From Amorphophallus konjac (lineage: Eukaryota > Streptophyta > Magnoliopsida > Alismatales > Araceae), in NCBI GenBank assembly GCA_022559845.1, contig CM040124.1:70083491-70147490 (forward strand): 64,000 nucleotides of DNA, read 5' to 3'. The notes beneath the pieces were generated by a model. It saw only the letters and a program-made list of their open reading frames with translations. It was not told where the DNA came from and did not search any database. Made by a program: the position numbers and the translations under genes. Of this stretch, positions 12,478 through 23,508 are shown piece after piece; positions within the stretch are counted from its first letter, which is position 1; each line of letters begins with the position of its first letter.

Positions 12478-13600
12478 CTAAAGGATGGTCTTTAAGAAAT
12501 CTGATATTTGATGAAGACTCACCTGTTTCTCTTGGCCCTTCCTGATTGGGGGAATTTGTTTCTCCACTTGGCTGAGTCTTCTTTCTTCCTGTTGGTCTTC
12601 TAGAAAGTCTCCACCATGATTGGAATCCCTGTCAAGATTTTCAACATTAGAGACATCTTTCTTTTCACTAAAAAGGATGTGTGGAGATTCTTCCACTTTC
12701 TGATCTGATACGTTAAATACCCTATATGCCCTTGACACTTCAGAGTAACCCAAGAATATTCCAGGTGAACTCTTGGCTTCAAACTTGTCTAAATCTTTCT
12801 TATCATTGTTATGAATAAAATATTTTGCTCCAAAAATTCTGAAATGAAACAAGTTTGGTTTCTTACCTTTTAGAAGCTCATAGGGTGTTTTCTTATGTAT
12901 GGGTCTTACCATGGCCCTGTTGATTATGTAGGTTGCTGTATTGGCCGCTTCTGCTCAAAACCTTCTAGGTAACTTACTTTCAATCAACATGGTCGGGCCA
13001 TTCCACCACTGTCTATTTCTTCTCTCCACAATCCCATTTTGTTCAGGTGTCCTGGGAGAAGAAAACCTGTGAGTTAGTCCTTCTTTGTCACAAAGATCAG
13101 TAAACATGGAGTTTTCAAACTCACCTCCATGGTCAGATTGAATAGAACTAACCTTGTACTTCCCTTCTTGTTTGACCTTATTGAAAAATAGATTAAACTT
13201 TTGAAATGCATCACTCTTATTTGCTAAGAAAAATATCCATGAATATCTGGAGAAGTCATCTATGATGACATAGCCAAACCTGCTTCCATTAAGACTCTGA
13301 GTTCTAGTTGGACCGAAAAGGTCCATATGAAGAAGTTCCATTGGTCTAGAAGACAATGGCTCAGATCTTAATTTAAAAGAATTTCTGGTCTGTTTGCCTA
13401 GAGCACAGGCATCACATGCTTTTGATATTGAGTTGAATTTAATTCTAGGCATGCCTCTGACTAAATCATGCTTGACCAATTTATTTAAAGTTGAAAAGCT
13501 AGCATGACCTAGACGTCTATGCCATTCAAAGGCATCATTTTCAGAATTGGCAGATAAGCAAATAGTAGATTCAGAATTCTCATCTAAGTCTACAATGTAG
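12478..13600 (-). pseudogene. pol: Copia GAG-pre-integrase and integrase, broken
   Basis: Would insert element DNA into the genome. On the minus strand at about 13530-13500 the pre-integrase HRRLGHA signature precedes the frame at 13479-12955, which has CDACALGKQ (zinc-binding end), LLHMDLFGPT (first Asp), QSDHGGEFEN (second Asp) and SSPRTPEQNGIVERRNR (catalytic Glu). A TGA at 12955 stops this frame where a conserved Trp of the family (..F-W-AEA..) is expected, consistent with a G-to-A change in TGG. The integrase C-terminal part continues at 12912-12478 (KTPYELLKGKKPN, IFLGYSEVSRAYRVFN). Decay by point changes, with the domain order intact. Confidence 0.9.
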
Positions 13601-13618
13601 ACATTATTAACCTGTTGG

Positions 13619-13945
13619 CTACAAATTTAACCATGTCAGAATTGTTTCAAGGATTTTGCATGAACTATCATCAAATACAACCCTGTGACCCCTGTCACAT
13701 AATTGGCTAATGCTAATCAGGTTGTGTTGAAGCCCTTCCACAAGTAATACTTTTTCAATGGAATTTGTGGAAGACTTACCTACTGTGCCAACTCCAATTA
13801 TTTTACCTTTGTTCTTTCCTCCAAACTTGACCAGACCCCCTGGCTTCATCTCTATCTTGCTGAACTTGGATCGGTCTCCTGTCATATGCCTGGAGCAGCC
13901 ACTGTCGAGGTACCACTTGTTGTCTTCAGCTGCCAGGCCGACCTA
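13619..13945 (-). pseudogene. pol: Copia aspartic protease fragment
   Basis: Cleaves Gag-Pol during particle maturation. The minus strand reads WYLDSGCSRHMTGD, the Copia protease active-site context (DSG), followed by VEGLQHNLISISQLCDRG, a strong Copia signature. An in-frame TAG lies just upstream of the DSG (near 13950). A frame change near 13650 breaks the link to the pre-integrase part. Some Sireviruses separate gag and pol by a stop, so the upstream stop could be natural; the downstream frameshift is decay. Confidence 0.88.
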
Positions 13946-14044
13946 CACAAGTATATCAAGCAGAGTGATTTGGAACCCAAGATGAGTTGGGTCCAAGGAC
14001 ATTGTTCAAATCTCTGATCAAGTGTTTAGGTATCCAGATTTGTT

Positions 14045-16114
14045 TCAGCATGGTTTTCTCTGGCACCTTCCTTTCTGGTTTATTAAGGTTGAATCCAGCT
14101 GAACTGGAGAAGTGAGTTCTATTCCATTCATTAGTCTTCCTATTCCTAAGAAATTTCCTGTAGGCTTGTTGATTAGCATAATTTTGACCATGAAAGTTAT
14201 TCCTCCAGTAGGTCTTGTTTGGACCCCCATCTGGTTGTTATAATTCCAGCTCTTGTTCTGATTTATTTTCTTGGTCCAGTTACCATTTGTTTTCTGGTGA
14301 GTTGACTTAATGTTATTCTTCATAAAGTTCATTCCACTCTTAAATGGTTGTCCAGTACTGGTTTTTGTGTTTTCTTTAGGACTTTGAGTTTCCTTAGAGC
14401 TGTTTGAGCTGGATGGTGTGTCCAGCTTTTCTTTTCCCTTCTCTGGACAGAAGGTGATGGTCTTGAATTGCAAGGGTCTCTTGTTGGTTGGGTCATAGCC
14501 TAGACCTTCCTTATTGAAATTGACCCTAGTCCCTAGTATAGCATCTAGGCTAGTCTTTCCTTGGACAAACTTTTCTAAGACTTTCTGTTTGTCTTCCAGC
14601 TCCTTTTGAAGATACTCGGAATTCTTTAGGAGTTCAGCATTTACTTTCTTCACAGCTTCATATTTATCTGAATTTACTCTAATTTCATTCATGCCTTCTT
14701 CAATTTTAGCTTTAAATTCATTGAGCTGTTTTTGACTTTCTTGAATTTCTCCCTTAAGCTTATCATTCTCTTTCCTTAGTGAGGTCAATTCTTCTAGTTG
14801 TTCTTTTAGCTTTTCATTTTCATCACATACCAGAGTTTGTTCTTCAACATTTGTGTTAAATTTTCTTTTCAGAACTCTGTGCTCTTTACTAAGAGAATTA
14901 AATTTATCTAACAAATCACCATAAGCATCCTCCCAGTCATCAATTGAGAAATTTTCAAAGACATTTATTACCTCCTCTTCACTGTTTGCCATAAGGCAAA
15001 TTCCATCTTCATATTCTTCTGAGGAAGCATCTTCAGGGTCTTCTTCTTTCTCGCTCCATGTGCAGACCATCACCTGTGGCTTCTTCTTCTTCTGCACCAT
15101 TATATTTTTCTTCTGAAGATAGGGACCCTTCTTCTGGAGGTCTGGGCATTCGCCTCTCATGTGTCCCTGTTTGTTACAGTTAAAACAAGTCAGTTTCTTA
15201 GGATTTCTATCCCTGTAACCGGTAAATTCAGCATTCTTGTTAAAGGGTTGTGGCTTCTTCTTCCTAAAGGTCTTTCCCTTTTTCTTCAGAAATTTTTTGA
15301 ACTGTCTAGTGAGCATTGCCTGCTCCTCCTGGTCGAGATTTGACAGACCTTCAAGCTAAGATTCGGACTCAGGGCTACTACTGTTGCTTCCAATGTTGCT
15401 ACCCTTTTTGCGGGAAGCTCTTAGGGCTACATTTTTACCCTTCCTCTCACTTCCTTCTCCACCTCCTTGGAAATTCATCTCATAGGTCATCATGGATCCT
15501 ATGAGTTCATTCACAGTTGAGACAGTCAAATCTTTTGACTCCTCAATAACAATGGCCTTAGTGTGCCATGCCGGGGATAAAGATCTAAGGATTTTCCTGA
15601 CTATATCTGCCTCAGCAAGATCCTTCCCTAGCCCTTTAAGAGTGTTAGTGATCAAGGATAACCTGGCATACATTTCAGTTATATTCTCATCTGCATTCAT
15701 CTTAAACATTTCATACTTAGAAGTGTAGAGTTTTACCTTCGAGGCTTTCACTTGAGCTGTACCTTCATAGATTAATTGCAGCTCATCCCACATTCGCTTG
15801 GCAGTTCTGTATGCAGATATATGAGCATATTCCTCTGGATGAACAGCACACTGGATTATGTTCAGCGCCGTCCAGTTGAGTGACGAGAGCTTCACATGAT
15901 CATCTGTCCAAGCATCCTCGTTTGGTGGCAGCTCATATGGCCCCACCGTGATTACTCTCCACAATTTATGACTCTGAACTCTAATGAACACTTCCATCCT
16001 GTTCTTCCAAAACAGATAGTTACTACCATCGAAATAAGGAGGGCGACTAATGGATTGACCTTCGGCCATGAAGGTTCTAGGACCACCACCATTTCCTTGA
16101 CCGTTCGTCCACAT
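14045..16114 (-). pseudogene. gag: Sirevirus Gag with one in-frame TAG
   Basis: Particle protein. The frame is open from the primer site itself. The first ATG is at 16114 (MWTNGQ..), only 11 bases past the primer site, and a second at 16069 (MAEGQSISRPPYFDGSNY) is in the usual Sirevirus position, so the start is uncertain. The UBN2-like Gag domain (WKNRMEVFIR.., MWDELQLIYEG) runs to SPESES, where a TAG at 15356-15358 interrupts the frame; it continues in phase with LEGLSNLDQEE. Next come the CCHC knuckle CFNCNKQGHMRGEC (about 15195-15154) and a ~200-residue coiled coil (14960-14560). The last ~60 codons before 14045 are out of phase with the family-like reading (frameshift near 14225). Confidence 0.9.
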
Positions 16115-16125
16115 GGCGTAAACCT

Positions 16126-16138
16126 GCTCTGATACCAA
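16126..16138 (-). promoter_or_regulatory. Primer-binding site, initiator tRNA-Met type
   Basis: Minus strand TTGGTATCAGAGC, one base from the LTR end (..GCGCTAACA). This is the usual plant initiator tRNA-Met primer site and fixes the transcription direction as minus. Confidence 0.93.
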
Positions 16139-16139
16139 G

Positions 16140-18485
16140 TGTTAGCGCAGCAAGAGTGATATAGAAGGGGGGGATGAATAGATCACTCCCAATTTGAAGA
16201 AACTTAAACGGAATATAATTTCTACTGCTAACGCACCTCCTTAAACCGTACACAGAGGAATGTAAATGAGAATGAAGAGCGAATCACAAGGAAGCAAAGA
16301 GCCGAGCAGATGAAGAGCGTAGAGAACAAAAGCAAACCACAGAGGAGGCACTCGGTTTTTTAGGTGGTTCGATTGCAGTCCGTAATCTACATCCACCCCT
16401 CACTCCAACTAGAGTGAGGATTCCACTAGACTATGCTAGATCAATGCAGACTCAGTCTGCGAACAACATGCTGCCACACAGCTTGAACACCAAGGGAGAC
16501 AAATCCCTCAACCAAGTTCTGCTACCCACAGAACTTGAAACCTGTTCTAGCTCCCAGCTAGAACACGACCGGAGAAATCTCTCCCTTCCTCCACACACCG
16601 GAGGGAAACTATTAATGACAACCAGTCACTAACATCACTAGAGATCACCGATCTCTCTTCCTCTGCAACACAGAGGGAAACTGGAGTGATACTCCCTTCC
16701 TCCACACACCGGAGGGACAACAATTCAGATCAGAATAGAAGGATGAAAAATAAACGAAAGCAAAATGGAAAATGAAAAACAATGAGAAGGAATCGGTTCT
16801 GAAACCCAATACAAATGTAGCTTCAAATGAAGCAATTCATCAAGCAGCACACACTCTCTCTCTCTCTCTCTCTCTCTCGACCAAACTCCTCTCAGATATT
16901 GAACTCTCTGCTCTTTTCCTTTCTCTTTCTTTCTCTCTGCACTTTTCTTTCCTTTTCTGGATCGAAGGACGTATATGCTCTTCAGGCTTCTTCTTCGATC
17001 AACCTTCATCTGAAGACGAAGGCTGCATTTTATACCTGGAGCAGCAGCAGGGTGCGTGTGGCTTCCACAGTTCCCGCCCTAAGAATTCGGACCACGTGGC
17101 AGCATCCAGTAGACTGTCAGACCACGTGTCCTCATCTGGGCATTTTCCTTATCCTCGGATCACGTGCCCAGCACCAGTACGCTCAGCAACTGGAGGTAGA
17201 TGGCGTCAACTCACTCGCTCCAAAGAGTTGACGCAGTCATCAGAAATCTTCAAACTTCTTAACCGCTGCGTCGACTCCATCAGCCTATTGCGTTGACGCA
17301 ACGGTATCGGCAGTTCAGTGTTCAAGTCTTCAACAGTTAGGCGAGCAGCGTTGACGTATTGAAGGCATCTAGAGATAAGTCGTCCCTTTCTTGGACTGCT
17401 GCGTTGACGCTGCCAGTTGGTGGCGTTGACGCACGAACGTGTACATTTCTATACTGGCATCTCTTATGCCGCTGCGTCGACGCTTCTTGTTGATGGCGTT
17501 GACGCAGTGGAAGATTTCGTGAAGACTTCATCGCTTGTAAGAGTCTCTGCTATTTTAACTACTGCGTCGATGCTGCTTACTTGTGGCGTTGACGCAATAG
17601 AAGACGACGTGACAGTTTCATCTACTGATGCGTGGACGCTTTAAACTTCAGGCGTCGACCCTGTTCCCTTCAGTAACAATAATGAAGTGTATAGACTTAG
17701 TGTTAACGTGAAGCATTGTATAGACTACAGAGATCAATATAGCAAGTGTGTACATAGTGAGGGAGTGTATAGACTTAGTGAAATGAAGTCTAGTGTATAG
17801 ACTTGGAAAGCTGTTCAATGTGTTGGGTTGCGATTGTATAGACTTTGCCCAAGGAACCGAGTGTATAGACTTCGCCATAGTCTAATGAACATGCTTTGCA
17901 GAATTGAACGAGTCAATGTGTAGACTTCACAAGAAGCAGTCCGATGTACAGACTTCTAGTGTGGAGGTAGACTGTATAGACTAGAATCGCTTGAAGCGAT
18001 GTATAGAGTTTGGTGAGGCTCAAGCAGTGTACAGAGTTGAAGGCTCACAAACGAGTGTATAGACTTAGGCTTTTAACATAGTATTTTACATGCTGAGTTG
18101 ACGCTGCAGCCCATTGAGTTGACGCTGCAACGTATTACTATTACGTTCAACTGATGATGTATAGACTTAATGAAATGAAGAACCTGAACAGAAGAGTCTA
18201 CGCATCACCACACTGAGTTGACGCACTGGTGTGAAAAACTGTGCAGACAGAGTGAATAGACTTGAAGGAGTTATGCCAAATGAACAGATGAGTCGACGCA
18301 TCAGAAGAGATGGGTCGACCCACTGCAATCAGTACTAGCTAAGCAGAGTGTAGATAAAATCATGATAGCATGCTTATCTGACAACCAAATGAACTGTACT
18401 CACTCACATGATGAAACAACATTAATCTAGAGATAGAAGATTGATTTATAGTGTGAGACATCATCAAAACCATAGGAATGCAACA
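16140..18485 (-). repeat. 5' LTR of nested Copia element
   Basis: 2346 bp, TGTTGCATTCC..GCGCTAACA on the minus strand. It differs from the copy at 6982-9320 by scattered transitions and by microsatellite length (a longer CT run at 16853-16880). As the upstream LTR it would carry the active promoter. It is followed at 18486 by CGTTT, the right target duplication. Confidence 0.95.
17026..17034 (-). promoter_or_regulatory. Candidate TATA box in 5' LTR of nested Copia
   Basis: Minus strand TATAAAATG about 1.45 kb into the LTR from its 5' end, conserved in the other LTR at 7861-7869. Position relative to the U3/R boundary is inferred; no start-site data exist. Confidence 0.55.
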
Positions 18486-20603
18486 CGTTTGTCTTCCAGG
18501 AAACGCTCTATTGGCTATTCTACTAAGATGTGTCGACTCTTTTCATGTAGGAGGTCGACACCCTTGTTCTTCCAAAAGCCCTCTAGCTAATAAACTGCCA
18601 GATCAGTGGGCCATCTAGAGAGAGTAAAAGGAACTGCAAATCATTAAAATTAAGGATTTTGGGGTCTGGACCACGTCCCAAGGTCTGACCCTTGCTCTAC
18701 CATCTTTTCACTCACTTGGCTACCTTTTAGAGATGGTTTTGTCAGAAATCCAGCTGGAGAGCCACTTCTGTCTGCCACTATGTAAGTCTTCACTATCTGC
18801 CTATCCACACTGTCTGCTACTAGGAATAGGACACTCCGCAGTCTGCCACCATCTTGTTGTCGACCAATGTGCTATCCAACCAGGCATTGTACGCAGAGGA
18901 GTACACTTGAGCAGTATGAGAAGACTGCATATCTGAGGGAGAATTATTGTAAATATCTGATGCTGTCTAAAGGGAAATCTGGTCTGCCCCTTCACATTGT
19001 CTTCCATCGTACCTATCCTTGTACTTAAAGCTGCGACCAGCCAATAGGAAGATCACAGCAAACAATGCATTAAATGTTATGGGATATGGTCACCTTCCTC
19101 TTATTGATTACCACCATCACACATGACATTCGCTCTGGAAGACGTTCTAGCTCTCACCTTCTGGCGCACGCTTCAAGGAAGCTTTGGAGGGAATACTTCG
19201 TTGATCCACTGATCCAAAGGAAGACCTCTTGGCATGCAATACTCCCAGGCTTTTCAACTGGTCTTCTTATTTATACCAAGCTTCCTCAACTGAAGAAAGA
19301 GCTGCAGCTGCAGTCCACAAAGTGCCATGCCCTATACCAATCTACCAAGAATATTCCTAAGAAGCGTGAGAGCAGCCCCAGCACCTGTTTGACATAGTCC
19401 AGTGCTGTGAGAGAAGAAGAAGAAAAAGAAAAAGAAGAGAGAGCAGCCTTGAGAGAGAAGACAAATCCTGCAGTCTACCGGTGTTTGAAAAAAAGGATCC
19501 TTGCATCCAATCTTATAGCTGCACTCACCAGCTCCGATGTCTTGATCCATTCTTTTAGCTGGTGTCTACATTGTCTCTATTGTTTCTCCAATGCACTTGC
19601 AGTATTAAGTTTCTTTTTTATACGGTTCGTCTATCACCAATACATCTAGCTTTTCCGATCCCTTGTTTAGGGACCGGGTTCCCTCTGTGGTTTCAGAGGA
19701 AGAGAGGATCAGATCCTCTGAGTGGTTCAAGCTATTAGTCAGCAAAAAGCAAGCTGTGTCGCTCAGCTGTGTAAGCAAGCTGTGTTGCTCAGCGGATCAA
19801 GCTGTATGTCAGCCGAAAACCTCGTCGAGTTTGGTGAGGGGTGGACGTAGGTTGTGGGTTAACAACCGAACCACCTTAAAAATCCTTGTGTTGTGGGTTG
19901 TATACATTGTGAGCTTGTTCCATACCCTCTATCCCTATTTCACAGGTTCGTGTGCTACTTACGCTGTTTATTTTTCTCTGCACACTCAAGCATTAAGCTT
20001 GCATAATAATCTCATCTTGATCCCCCTGCTATCGTAGATAGCGTGGATCTTCTCAGGTGTCTGCAGCACTCTTGCTTACAGACACTTTGGAGCATCTCCC
20101 AAGCAGAGGAAGTTATCACGGTGTGTGAGCAGCTTTCTCCCTTGTGTATCTAATTGCATTTGCGCCTTAGGTTGCCTACTGCACCCTTCCAAACAGAGAC
20201 CAAGGTGAAAGCTTTCCCAAGGTACTTCACCTTGCTGATCACTCATTCACCTTAGCTGATCATCACAGTTCTCCCACCTAAGATAGTCATTTATCTTAGC
20301 TATTCTGATTCAAGATCTCTATGGTTCATTGGATTACATCTCATTCGGATCTGAGTTGCTAGTGAAGAAGTGTCGACCTCTTTCTTGAGGAGTGTCGACC
20401 TATCTGGACTGAGCATCAGGTTCCAATGCTCCTTCGTGTGCCATTCCTATCTATTTTGCTGCCCCGTGTGCCTTAATGTTTTATTGGATTAAAGGAGTGG
20501 TTAATGCTCAGTTTCTCCTATAGTTTTTAAATCGGCCATAGTTTGTCACCGGATCTATTCAACCCCCCCTTCTACATCCGGTTGCACCACTCGGGTCATA
20601 TCA
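18486..20603 (+). repeat. LTR of outer Copia element, right part
   Basis: Resumes the LTR after the nested insertion: the motif context aggaggtcgacacc at 18550 matches that left of the break. The U5-like end contains gttaacaaccgaaccacc..aatccttgtg (about 19857-19890), typical of Sirevirus LTR ends. The LTR closes with ..ATTCAACCCCCC.. and ATATCA at 20603. Short open frames here (for example 19074-19397) are not genes. Confidence 0.82.
19268..19275 (+). promoter_or_regulatory. Candidate TATA box in outer Copia LTR
   Basis: TATTTATA followed by a CT-mixed stretch, about 1.3 kb before the LTR end. Placement fits a U3/R boundary, but this is inference from motif and position. Confidence 0.45.
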
Positions 20604-20604
20604 A

Positions 20605-20617
20605 TTGGTATCAAAGC
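20605..20617 (+). promoter_or_regulatory. Primer-binding site after outer Copia LTR
   Basis: TTGGTATCAAAGC, one base after the LTR end, differs from the standard site at one position. A primer site belongs downstream of a 5' LTR, yet this LTR is also preceded by a polypurine tract, so it acted as a 3' LTR for the left copy and a 5' LTR for a right copy. Confidence 0.75.
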
Positions 20618-20620
20618 ATA

Positions 20621-20740
20621 CCATTATTTCTAACTCCAAGGACCCGTCAAACGTGGGAGGGTCTGCTCGCACAGTCCTGAGGATCCGCTCGTCCTCATCA
20701 TCCCTCTGTGGTCGGTGACCACGAAGGCGCCGGCCATTAC
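20621..20740 (-). pseudogene. gag: Old Gypsy gag fragment (downstream piece)
   Basis: Minus strand reads an acidic stretch then DPPTFDGSLE, the usual entry to a plant Ty3 Gag domain, before it stops matching near 20621 where the outer Copia primer-site region begins. The reading is in phase with the piece at 28034-28423 across the 5 bp ATTAC duplication of element 1. Left boundary is approximate (20618-20630). The rest of this Gypsy element (the remainder of gag, pol and 3' LTR) is missing here. Confidence 0.75.
20736..20740. repeat. Target-site duplication ATTAC of element 1
   Basis: ATTAC precedes TGATGTGAAA at 20741 and is repeated at 28034-28038 after the other LTR. Confidence 0.93.
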
Positions 20741-23300
20741 TGATGTGAAATGCCCTTAAGGAAATGCAGCACTAGACCGAACAACCCCTTGGACCTAGGA
20801 AGCAAGCACAAACCGAACGGCGAACTCACTCAAGCGGACTCACCCGTGACGCGCACACCCAGGTCCGTAGGTGGACCGGCGATGGGGATGAGGGTCCGAG
20901 GTTGGACCTTGAGGTTCCAGGGGGTTGGCTAGCTTGGGATGGACCCCTAAGGGCCAGGGATGCCCAAATCACGGGTGACCAACACGCCAAGGGTGTGGGT
21001 TAAGTGGTTGCTCTCACCTCACTCCGCGGTGGCCACTCAATTGGTGGGAAATTTAGATCGGGCGCTCACTCACCGTTTGACAGATCTAGAAGGCAATACG
21101 AAATAAGCAATAGTAAACCAGTGAGGGATGTGGCCCGGAGCTGACCTGATCGGTGTGAATACACCGATTTCGACCAGAGACGAGGCGAGCGGGGAAGCGT
21201 GGGTACGCGCCCGCACGCTGCGCCAGTGTAGCTCTAACATGAAAATCATAGAAGTACAACACTACACCTCTCGTAGGAGGGGGATCTTGGGGTGAGGATT
21301 AATTGAACTTACATCCAAAACTTCCTCCACACAGGGAGGGGCCTTCAGCCGGCCAAGCGAGGGGATGGGAAAAGCCGATACACCCGAATCTGCCCGATGT
21401 GACTAGTCGGGGTAGAGAGTGGATGTTGAGCTGCTGTGGGCATCTCCCGGTGCTGCAGGAAGGCGAGACTGATGTTGAGTCAACTAGGGGCGAGGTAGAA
21501 GCCGACCGTAGGATTTGGTAGTCGTCCGGAGGTCGAACCGAGGTGCTGCGCCGTCGTCTTCACAAGCTGCTATGTTCTGCCCGGTTTGGGACTGTAGGAT
21601 AGGGTGTCGGTGTCGGGATAGCCACGAGCTCGTCCGAAGGTTACCAGAGGCGGGATCAGTGCTGAGGTGACCGGGACTGACCAGGGAACAGACTGTACGA
21701 TTTCGGAGCCGTTTGGTGGACGCCGGAGGTCTCTGTAGTTTGGAGTACTCGGCTGGTCTGACTGAGTTCTGACTGATGCAGAACTGAAGGGTATTGATGT
21801 TGAAGCTGCCTCGGGCGCTATCAAACTCCGATGGCTGCGAAATTGGTGGTGACATGATCGTGGACAAAGTAGCTTCGAATGACAACTGACAGGACCACAA
21901 TTGGAGGTTGGAGAAGAAAGCTATGAGTTGCATAGTGGGGGTCGGTCCTACCTGGACAGACAGGATCAGTCTGCGACCTTCAACAAGAATGGCCAGAACT
22001 GGGTGCTCGAGTGGGCGAATCACCTGCTTCTTTCTGGTACTAAAATAGGACTGGACGTAGTTCTTGCCCTCCGAAGATCGCGCCAAGAGCTCAGCCGAGC
22101 TGGTCGTGAGAGCCTCTGCACTCAGCTTCAGGTCACCAGTCAGGGGATAGAAGCGCAGTTCGGTGATATCTGCTCCCTCGAACAGCTCCGAGCTCGGATG
22201 CTGGCGGGACCACCTTCGTTGCGAAGCTGTCTTGATGAGGTTTCCACCGGTATAAGATACTCCACCTGAAGCCTTGAGGGAAGGTCGTGGCTGCCTCTGC
22301 AAACTGCTGCTGCTCTGCTGCCTGCGACCCTGGACTGGGTCTGAAGCTGCAAGGAATATGATTGATGGGGTGGTGGGGGTTAGGAGGGAGATGGGGTTGG
22401 CTAATGGCTGTGGGGAGGGGAGGGGAGTGGTTGGAGGACTGATGGGGAGCTGAGGGATCAATGGTGAGGGTCAAGCTGGCTGGAGATGGCAGTGTGGTGG
22501 CTGGGTGAGCACAAGAGAGGGGGTGGAATGGGAGAGGGAAGAGAGATGGCCAAGGAGGAATGGGGGAGATGGGGGGGGTGACCCTAGGAGCTGAAGGGTC
22601 AAGGGAGGTCGACCAAGGGGGGGCTGGGGAGAGAGAAAGAGGGGGGGTTTGAATTTTAGGCTTGGGAGGGGTGAAAGGGGGCTTTGGGAGGTGAAGAGAT
22701 GTGTTGGGAAGATGAAAGGGTGTCTAGGAGGAGGGGATTTCACCTAGGGGTTGAGGGAATAATTGAATGAGGGTATGGGGAAGGGATATGGCTTTAATGA
22801 GGAGGGAAGGGAGGGAGGAGAGAGGGGAAATTTGAATTTGGGGGAGGGGGATGAGAGAGAGAGAGGGGGGCGGCCCCCTTAGTAAGAGAGGAGATATAGG
22901 TGGAGAGTCTCACTCCAGAAGGGGGGATTTCTCTAAGGGGTTTTCTTTCTATTCAAATATTCAAAGTTGTTACATATGAGGAGAGTGGGGGCCTATTTAT
23001 AGGCTTACATAATTCCTTCTGACCAAACTAACCCTAACTTTTAGACAAATGACTAGACGAGTCCTGAAGGGGGCGCCCATGGGCCTAGCCCACTAGTTGG
23101 GCCTAATTGTCTCCACTAACCACTCTAATGACCCATTAACTTACTAAGTGACTCAAAAGGAAAAATGACATATAAAGAGACTCAAATAAAATGAAAATTA
23201 CATGCTACGACTCGAAATTAATTGACAGAATTGATGATGCGCCGATGGCGAGCAACTGTAGTCCCGAAAAAAGATGGAGTGGCTGGGGATGTCCCCATCA
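20741..23300 (-). repeat. 3' LTR of element 1
   Basis: Minus strand TGATGGGGACATC..CATTTCACATCA. It contains a minus-strand TATAAATA at 22994-23001 inside the near-palindrome GCCTATTTATAGGC, and G-rich low-complexity sequence at 22380-22880. A 325-codon frame (22461-21484, minus) is open only in this LTR copy. The segment around 22340-22190 is related to LTR sequence of the chromodomain Gypsy near 44370-44480. Confidence 0.93.
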
Positions 23301-23508
23301 TACCCCCGGGGTGCGGAGAACTCGACTCCGTCGAGTATGGGTCCACCGGGGTGGCGGCACACCGAAACAGCTTCGGGAAAAGCATGATCTCCCAACTTAA
23401 CCCTGCGTCCGCAACCAGGGGACGATCCTTCATCCTCTCAAGGTGGCTCGGGCACACCCTGTTGCTAGTGATGGTTCCCTGCTTGCCTAGTATTGCCTCC
23501 ATGTGCAC
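23218..23508 (-). pseudogene. Degenerate chromodomain end of pol, running into the LTR (element 1)
   Basis: Residues 2-42 (HMEAILGKQGTITS.., RMKDRPLV.., LSWEIM) align with the chromodomain of the intact Gypsy (DRIEQILDEQVTTTWS.., RWKDRPPLEDSWV). It then reads DPYSTESSSPHPGG just before the LTR, as in that element (DPYSTESSSLRPRG). The frame continues into the LTR past 23300. Chromodomains guide integrase to marked chromatin; several conserved residues are changed here, so function is doubtful. The frame differs from that of 24584-23487, so at least one frameshift lies between. Confidence 0.7.

Larger units (their letters stand above)
6982..18485 (-). mobile_element. Complete nested Sirevirus-type Copia element, minus strand, defective pol
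   Basis: An 11,504 bp element bounded by two near-identical LTRs (6982-9320 and 16140-18485), with primer site at 16126-16138 and polypurine tract at 9321-9334, both in the positions expected for minus-strand transcription. The order gag, protease, integrase, RT, RNase H (in minus orientation) is Ty1/Copia. The long coiled-coil Gag and extra polypurine tracts indicate Sirevirus. Gag has one in-frame stop, and pol has several stops and frameshifts, so it cannot be autonomous as it stands. By eye the LTRs differ at about 33 places in ~2.34 kb (~1.4%), nearly all transitions, which suggests a young insertion. It sits in the LTR of another Sirevirus in opposite orientation. Confidence 0.95.
1..20603 (+). 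mobile_element. Outer Sirevirus-like Copia element, 5'-truncated, non-autonomous, interrupted
   Basis: A plus-strand element enters from the left edge of the window with gag, then a long non-coding stretch, a polypurine tract (5601-5613) and an LTR starting TGTTGGGC at 5614. The LTR is interrupted by a complete minus-strand Copia element (6982-18485 plus its 5 bp duplication) and resumes at 18486, ending ..ATATCA at 20603. Without the insertion the LTR is about 3.48 kb. No protease, integrase or RT can be read, so this copy lacks pol. The Sirevirus assignment rests on the coiled-coil Gag with several CCHC knuckles, the repeated AGGGGGAG tracts and the ATTGGTATCA primer-site context. The element is followed by a primer site, not by a target duplication. 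Confidence 0.82.

Noticed and set aside
16126..16138. Possible tRNA-Met gene fragments at several GATACCA sites (also 25460, 30591, 34904, 38190, 45208)
   Set aside because: Only 12-14 bases match the tRNA 3' end and each sits beside an LTR end, so these are primer-binding sites.
19074..19397. Small frames in the outer Copia LTR
   Set aside because: Inside LTR sequence, no motif, and no support from codon pattern.
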